From Dehalococcoidia bacterium (GTDB lineage Bacteria > Chloroflexota > Dehalococcoidia > JACPQF01): a stretch of DNA of 10,367 nt. The stretch spans positions 1 through 10,367 of the forward strand of contig JAUSEJ010001089.1 in the NCBI GenBank assembly GCA_030650265.1, written 5' to 3'. Below the pieces are notes generated by a model. That model ran no database searches and had not been told where the DNA came from. It saw only the letters and a list, made by a program, of their open reading frames with translations. Made by a program: the position numbers and the translations under genes. Below, piece after piece: positions 6,349 through 10,367 of this stretch. How positions within the stretch are numbered: the stretch's first letter is position 1; every line of letters begins with the position of its first letter.

Positions 6349-7291
6349 AACGACGCTGCTAGCCACAAAGGATCTGGATGCTTACTTGATCTACCTGCGA
6401 GCCGAGCGCAACGCTTCGCCTTACACGATTCGCAACTATGGTGACGACGTGCGGGGTTTTCTCGAGTTCGTGGGATCGGAAGGCGTGGCATCTCTGCTGG
6501 CGGTCGACCGCGCCATGCTCAGGCGATATCTCGCCTTGCTGAACCGTAGCGGCTTCGTGCGAGCCAGCATCGCCAGAAAAGTTACTGAGGTGAGATCGTT
6601 CTTCCGGTTTCTAGTTCGGGAAGATATTCTCCCCACCAATCCTTTGCTTCTGGTGTCGTCGCCCAAGGTGGAGAAGAGGCTGCCGAATTTCTTGACGGCC
6701 GCGGAGATGGTGGTCTTGCTGGGAAGTCCCAACACATCGACCCCGACGGGCCTGAGGGACCGGGCGATTCTTGAGATGCTCTATGCGAGCGGCTTGCGAG
6801 TGAGCGAGATTGTCAGCGTGACCATGGAAATGCTGAGTCTCGATGGAAGGGAGATCAGGGTGCGGGGAAAGGGCTCCAAGGATCGTGTGGTTCTCATGGG
6901 TCTTCCAGCGCTAGAGACGTTACGAGCCTATTTGAGTGCCGGCCGGCCCAAGTTGATGGGTGAGACCCAGAGCAGCTACGTTTTTTTAAACCGGTACGGC
7001 GGCCGTCTCTCGACGCGACGGGTACAGATCATAGTCGAGGAATGTGCGAAACAGGCGGCCATAACCAAAAGGGTGACTCCTCACGTTCTGCGTCACAGCT
7101 TTGCCACTCATATGCTCGACGGTGGCGCCGACCTGCGTGTCGTTCAGGAGCTACTCGGACATACCAGTCTGAGCACAACTCAGATCTATACTCATGTCAC
7201 CCAAACCCGGGCCCGCAAAGTCTATATGGCCGCCCATCCTAGAGCGCACAAGATCGTGGTTGTGGCGGTCGGAGAGCAGGATCAGACGTGA
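6332..7291 (+). CDS. xerC: Tyrosine recombinase, XerC/XerD type
   Basis: 319 aa from a TTG start, with AAGGAG at 6316-6321 inside topA and a 17-nt overlap with topA. An N-terminal SAM-like core-binding domain (about 10-95, with TIRNYGDDVRGFLEF) precedes the catalytic domain (about 115-305). The full active-site set is visible: R156 in ASGLRVSE, K180 in RGKGSKDR, H251 and R254 in HVLRHSFATHML, H277 in LLGHTSL, and the nucleophile Y286 in QIYTHV. Xer enzymes resolve chromosome dimers at dif and are also used by integrating elements. The position behind topA, as in many bacteria, favours a housekeeping XerC over a phage integrase. The C-terminus runs about 30 residues past the nucleophile. The sequence alone does not decide between XerC and XerD, so the symbol is tentative. 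Confidence 0.9.
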   Translation: MKPKSETTLLATKDLDAYLIYLRAERNASPYTIRNYGDDVRGFLEFVGSEGVASLLAVDRAMLRRYLALLNRSGFVRASIARKVTEVRSFFRFLVREDILPTNPLLLVSSPKVEKRLPNFLTAAEMVVLLGSPNTSTPTGLRDRAILEMLYASGLRVSEIVSVTMEMLSLDGREIRVRGKGSKDRVVLMGLPALETLRAYLSAGRPKLMGETQSSYVFLNRYGGRLSTRRVQIIVEECAKQAAITKRVTPHVLRHSFATHMLDGGADLRVVQELLGHTSLSTTQIYTHVTQTRARKVYMAAHPRAHKIVVVAVGEQDQT

Positions 7292-7725
7292 AAATACTCA
7301 TCATGCATGGGCCAAACCTCAACCTGTTGGGTAAGAGAGAGCCAGCGATTTACGGATTGAATACGCTGCCTGAGATCGACGAGCGGCTAGAGAGGCGGGC
7401 TGGCGAGCTTGACGTGGAACTGGAAGTTTTCCAGTCGAACTTCGAGGGAGCTCTGATCGAGTTCTTACAAGAAAACGATGACGCCGACGGTCTGGTTATC
7501 AATCCGGGTGCGCTTACCCACTACGGCTTGTCGCTGCGCGATGCTATTGCCAGTTTTGCTAAGCCGACCATCGAAGTCCATCTCTCTAACGTTTACGCCC
7601 GCGAGGAGTTTCGTCACAAGTCGGTTGTCGCCCCCATCGTTCTCGGCCAGATAAGCGGGCTTGGCTGGCGGGGCTACCTGGCGGCCCTGGACATATTGGC
7701 GGACATCCTAAGGGAAGGCGATTGA
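7288..7725 (+). CDS. aroQ: 3-dehydroquinate dehydratase, type II
   Basis: 145 aa with a GTG start that shares GTGA with the recombinase stop. It catalyses the third step of the shikimate pathway, dehydrating 3-dehydroquinate to 3-dehydroshikimate, usually as a dodecamer in the cytoplasm. Type II motifs are clear: GPNLNLLGKREPAIYG at the N-terminus with N10/N12, lid residue R17 and catalytic Y22; N72 and H78 in INPGALTHY; catalytic H98 in EVHLSN; and R109 in EEFRHKS. The usual length is about 145 aa, so it is complete. It is not the type I (AroD) enzyme, which is larger and uses a Schiff-base lysine. The next start codon overlaps its stop (TGATG), so translation is coupled to the peptidase gene. 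Confidence 0.97.
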   Translation: MKILIMHGPNLNLLGKREPAIYGLNTLPEIDERLERRAGELDVELEVFQSNFEGALIEFLQENDDADGLVINPGALTHYGLSLRDAIASFAKPTIEVHLSNVYAREEFRHKSVVAPIVLGQISGLGWRGYLAALDILADILREGD

Positions 7726-8807
7726 TGGAGAGAAGGCTGGCAAGTCTGCGCGAGTGGCTGGCGGGAAGTGACCTCGACGCCATACTGATAACGCAGGCGG
7801 AGAACCGGCGGTACCTGAGTGGTTTCACCGGTTCGGCCGGCTCTTTGCTGATCTCGGAGGATAGGGCTATTTTGGCCACCGATTTCCGCTACATCGAGCA
7901 GTCCCAAGAGCAGGCGCCCGATTTCGAGGTGTTCCGCCTGGATAATAGCCTTACCGGTTGCTTTGCCTTGCTGGTGAAGGAGCTTGGGTCGAAGAGAATG
8001 GGTTTCGAGGCCGGCGACTTGACTTTTGCTACCTATCAGGAGCTTCGTCAGGCGGTGCCCCTCGAGGAACTGGTTCTGGAGTCGACCGACGCCGTGGTCG
8101 AGCGGATCCGTATGGTGAAGGACGATGTCGAGCTCGGATTCACCATGAAGGCCGCCGGGATCGCCGACGCCGCGTTTGCCCATGCAACCTCGCTTCTCAA
8201 GCCAGGTGTGACAGAGATCCAGATCGCCTGGGAGATCGAGAAGTTTATGCGGGAGAATGGCGCCGAGGCGGTATCATTCGATACGATCGTCGTGGCCGGT
8301 CCCCGTAGCGCCCTGCCTCATGCGACTCCCACCGATCGTGGTATACGCGAAGGAGAGCCCATCGTCATCGACTTCGGCGCCCGTGTCCAGGGGTATTGCA
8401 GCGATTGCACACGTACTCTTATACTGGGGGAGCCTGACGAAACCTTCATAAAGGTATATAATACAGTTCTACGGGCCCAGCGTGCCGCTATGGCTGCCGT
8501 GCGGCCGGGAGTGATGGGCGCCGAAGTCGACGGAGTGGCCCGGCAGATGATCACCGACGCCGGATATGGCGAGTTTTTCGGACACGGCCTCGGGCACGGC
8601 ACTGGCCTCGTGGTTCACGAGCGGCCGACGTTGCGGAAGACCTCGACCGATCGTCTCGGGGATGGCATGCTGTTTTCTATAGAGCCCGGAATCTACCTGC
8701 CCGGCTGGGGTGGCGTCAGGATCGAGGACCTGGCCACGATCGAGCAAGGGGAATTGAAATTGTTGACCACAGCGAGGAAAGCTGGGGAGATAGGAGGACA
8801 CGGATGA
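7725..8807 (+). CDS. Xaa-Pro aminopeptidase/dipeptidase, M24 family
   Basis: 360 aa from ATG 7725, which overlaps the aroQ stop as TGATG; an in-frame TTG lies one codon earlier. The N-terminal creatinase-like domain (about 1-125) includes ENRRYLSGFTGSAG. The pita-bread catalytic domain (about 130-355) carries all five metal ligands: D216 in VIDFGA, D227 in YCSDCTRT, H291 in the HGLGHG stretch, E320 in SIEPGIYL and E334 in VRIEDLA. H287 and H298 match the extra active-site histidines of proline-specific members. It should remove the residue before proline from peptides using two Mn or Co ions in the cytoplasm. The length fits the short PepP/PepQ-type proteins found beside efp in many bacteria. 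Whether it prefers dipeptides (PepQ) or longer peptides (PepP) cannot be read from sequence, so I give no symbol. Confidence 0.93.
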   Translation: MERRLASLREWLAGSDLDAILITQAENRRYLSGFTGSAGSLLISEDRAILATDFRYIEQSQEQAPDFEVFRLDNSLTGCFALLVKELGSKRMGFEAGDLTFATYQELRQAVPLEELVLESTDAVVERIRMVKDDVELGFTMKAAGIADAAFAHATSLLKPGVTEIQIAWEIEKFMRENGAEAVSFDTIVVAGPRSALPHATPTDRGIREGEPIVIDFGARVQGYCSDCTRTLILGEPDETFIKVYNTVLRAQRAAMAAVRPGVMGAEVDGVARQMITDAGYGEFFGHGLGHGTGLVVHERPTLRKTSTDRLGDGMLFSIEPGIYLPGWGGVRIEDLATIEQGELKLLTTARKAGEIGGHG

Positions 8808-9364
8808 TCTCAACAGGAGACCTGAAAAAGGGGGTCACAATCGATCTGGACGGCCAGCTTTACTATATCGTCGAATACTTTCACATCAAAGTAGGGCGGG
8901 GCAGCGCCCAGGTGCGGATTAAGCTGCGGGATGTACGGGCCGGCCATCTTATCGAGCGCACGTTCCAGGCCGGAGAGAAGTTTCAGCGGGTCTACCTCGA
9001 CCATCGCAACGCCCAGTTCCAATACTCGGACGGCGATCTATATCATTTCATGGACATCGAGACCTTCGAGCAATTCGCCCTGAACGGCCAGATTCTCGGC
9101 AACGCCACGGACTATCTTCTCGAGAGCATGGTAGTCGAGCTTCTCATGTATGGCGAGGAGCCGATCGGCGTAGAGGTACCCATCACTGTCGATCTCAGAG
9201 TAACGCAGACAGACCCGGGCTTCAAGGGAGATACGGCAACGGGTGGCAACAAGCCCGCCACGCTGGAGACAGGTCTTGTCGTGATGGTGCCGCTCTTCGT
9301 AGCCAATGGAGAGGTCTTGAAGATCGACACGAGGACCGGCTCCTACCTCGAGAGAGTGAATTAG
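8804..9364 (+). CDS. efp: Translation elongation factor P
   Basis: 186 aa, ATG start sharing ATGA with the peptidase stop; GGAGATAGGAGG lies just upstream. EF-P enters the ribosomal E site and helps form peptide bonds at consecutive prolines. The three beta-barrel domains are visible: KOW-like N-terminal domain (1-62), middle OB domain (about 65-128, with DLYHFMDIETFEQ) and C-terminal OB domain (about 130-186, with TDPGFKGDTATGGNKPATLETG). The loop that reaches the peptidyl-transferase centre reads HIKVGRGSAQVR, placing R32 at the residue usually modified. E. coli has lysine there (lysylated); rhamnosylated EF-Ps have arginine. The proline usually before the glycine is V30. No modification enzyme (EarP, EpmA, YmfI type) is present in this window. 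Neighbouring the Xaa-Pro peptidase and accB is common in bacteria. Confidence 0.98.
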   Translation: MISTGDLKKGVTIDLDGQLYYIVEYFHIKVGRGSAQVRIKLRDVRAGHLIERTFQAGEKFQRVYLDHRNAQFQYSDGDLYHFMDIETFEQFALNGQILGNATDYLLESMVVELLMYGEEPIGVEVPITVDLRVTQTDPGFKGDTATGGNKPATLETGLVVMVPLFVANGEVLKIDTRTGSYLERVN

Positions 9365-9368
9365 CAGG

Positions 9369-9842
9369 ATGGCGGCGAACAGGGACGACTCTTTCCCCGG
9401 GAAGGACGATGTCATTGCCGGCCAGGTTCGGGAGTTAATTAAGCTCTTCAACGAGAGCGACATGAGCGAACTCCGGGTCGAGCAGGGAGACCTCAAGCTC
9501 TATATCGCCAGACAGCATGCTTCTGTGGCAGGACAGGCGCAGCCCGAGGCTGATCCCCCTGCGGAGGGGGAAACCCCTACGGATCAATCCTTCATCATTG
9601 CCCCTATGGTAGGCCGGTTCTATCTCGCCGCCCCAGGCAGACCGCCACTTGTCGTATGCGGCCACCCGATCGCCAAAGGCCAGAAGATCTGCATCGTCGA
9701 GTCAATGAAAATGCCCCACGATATCCTCGCCGAGATCGACGGCCTGGTCGAAGAGATCCTCTGCGAAGACGGCCAGGCCGTGGAGTACGGTCAGAGCCTC
9801 TTTCGCGTCCGGCTTCAGCCGCCAGCTTCTCCTGTCGGCTAG
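9369..9842 (+). CDS. accB: Biotin carboxyl carrier protein of acetyl-CoA carboxylase
   Basis: 157 aa, ATG start four bases after the efp stop, with only a weak ribosome site, so it is probably reached by ribosomes ending efp. It carries biotin between carboxylase and transferase in the first step of fatty-acid synthesis. Residues about 13-50 are the N-terminal AccB region (VRELIKLFNESDMSELRVEQGDLKL in pattern), then a Pro/Ala/Glu-rich linker (about 52-75), then the biotinyl domain (about 76-152). The biotinylated lysine is K114 in ESMKMPHD, preceded by the MVGRFY strand typical of the family. The usual text is E-A-M-K-M/L-M-N-E, so A to S and M-N to P-H are departures. accC, often the next gene, is absent; instead a gene on the opposite strand begins to overlap at the stop. 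It could also serve another biotin-dependent carboxylase. Confidence 0.92.
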   Translation: MAANRDDSFPGKDDVIAGQVRELIKLFNESDMSELRVEQGDLKLYIARQHASVAGQAQPEADPPAEGETPTDQSFIIAPMVGRFYLAAPGRPPLVVCGHPIAKGQKICIVESMKMPHDILAEIDGLVEEILCEDGQAVEYGQSLFRVRLQPPASPVG

Positions 9843-10367
9843 GGTACCGGCCTCCGCTCTCGTGTTGCGGTCAAGTCCACTATGGCTTGGAGGCGTTTTT
9901 GGCGAGTCTCCAGCTTCTTGGCGCAACTCAGCCAGTGGAGGTATTGTTTCTTCTGCGACGCAGGCCAACTATGGAAAGACAGCCAGGCATCGCGCTCCTG
10001 TAGTTCATCCAACAGGTCTTCCGGTATGGCGTCGACATCTTCTCTGGTGGTCGCCGCTTCCCATTCACCATTCTCTTGCGCCTGGGTGATCTTCGCTAGC
10101 CCCGCCGCGGTCATCCGGTCCTGCTCAATTAGCGTCTCCGCCCGCCGCTTGTTGTTCTCAGACCAAATACTGCGTGGTTTGCGGGGGGAATAGCGCAGGG
10201 CATAGGTGTTGCTATCAACACTCCTCAGCAAACCATCAATCCAGCCGAAGCACAGCGCTTCTTTCACCGCTGCTTCAAGCGTCAGGTATTCTTTGACTGC
10301 TCCTTTCTTATGGTGGAGTAACCAAGCTTCCTGTTCTTTATCATGATGCCGGTCGAGCCAGTCGTGC
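9839..10367 (-). CDS. YdeI/OmdA-family protein, 5' end beyond window
   Basis: Partial: 175 codons plus the stop are visible, and the beginning lies beyond the right edge. A GTG at 10267 could be taken as a start, but the frame remains open upstream and reads family-like residues (WL..HH, then AWLLHHKKG), so it is internal. The core EALCFGWIDGLLRSVD followed by YSPRKPRSIWSENNK is the hallmark of the YdeI/OmpD-associated family, and the C-terminal helical segment (SWPASQKKQYLHWL and an RQKRL stretch) is the family's usual end. Members have been linked to bacteriocin or peptide protection, but the molecular function is unclear. The stop (CTA on +) overlaps the accB stop in CTAG, a tail-to-tail arrangement with no terminator between. 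It is unrelated in function to the operon it faces. Confidence 0.88.
   Translation of the reverse strand, partial: HDWLDRHHDKEQEAWLLHHKKGAVKEYLTLEAAVKEALCFGWIDGLLRSVDSNTYALRYSPRKPRSIWSENNKRRAETLIEQDRMTAAGLAKITQAQENGEWEAATTREDVDAIPEDLLDELQERDAWLSFHSWPASQKKQYLHWLSCAKKLETRQKRLQAIVDLTATRERRPVP

Noticed and set aside
6332..7291. Phage or transposon integrase marking a mobile element
   Set aside because: The gene is embedded and overlapping in a housekeeping operon behind topA, with no attachment-site repeats or phage genes nearby; XerC type is more likely.
1..10367. CRISPR array, insertion sequence or defence island
   Set aside because: No regularly spaced repeats, transposase frame or recognised defence gene was seen.

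Overview
The window is a bacterial chromosome segment of fairly high GC content with nearly all genes on the + strand. The EF-P loop (Gly-Arg-Gly-Ser-Ala-Gln), the MerR-type head of the regulator and the order of housekeeping genes together suggest a Chloroflexota-like lineage. That is an inference from family resemblance, not a proven placement.

Layout. (1) Positions 27-1199: a DUF5343 protein followed 21 nt later by a stand-alone receiver (CheY-like) protein, closed by a hairpin region with a probable intrinsic terminator. (2) Positions 1331-2421: a well-formed sigma70-type promoter (TTGAAA, 17 nt, extended TATTAT) drives a GTG-started regulator with an N-terminal MerR-like helix-turn-helix, a helical middle, a low-complexity linker and a C-terminal four-cysteine zinc-ribbon-like module. 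(3) Positions 2422-3036: about 615 nt without a convincing gene. It holds a hairpin just after the regulator, a long two-tier inverted repeat (2477-2579) that could fold as a structured RNA, and an AT-richer stretch with a TTGACA hexamer and a DnaA-box match. A promoter lies just before dprA. (4) Positions 3037-9842: dprA, topA, xerC-like recombinase, aroQ, M24 peptidase (pepP/pepQ type), efp and accB, all on +. From topA onward the genes overlap or sit within a few bases of each other, so they look like one translationally coupled operon. (5) Positions 9839-10367: a YdeI/OmdA-family gene on the - strand, cut by the window edge, whose stop overlaps the accB stop in a shared CTAG.

How it fits together. 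dprA (ssDNA/RecA loading), topA (supercoil relaxation) and xerC (dimer resolution or site-specific recombination) are DNA-maintenance genes. aroQ (shikimate pathway), the Xaa-Pro peptidase, efp (rescue of polyproline stalling) and accB (fatty-acid synthesis biotin carrier) are general metabolism and translation genes. The operon is ordinary in content. Its more unusual points are an arginine at the EF-P modification site, accB without an adjacent accC, the zinc-ribbon regulator, and the large structured-looking intergenic region.
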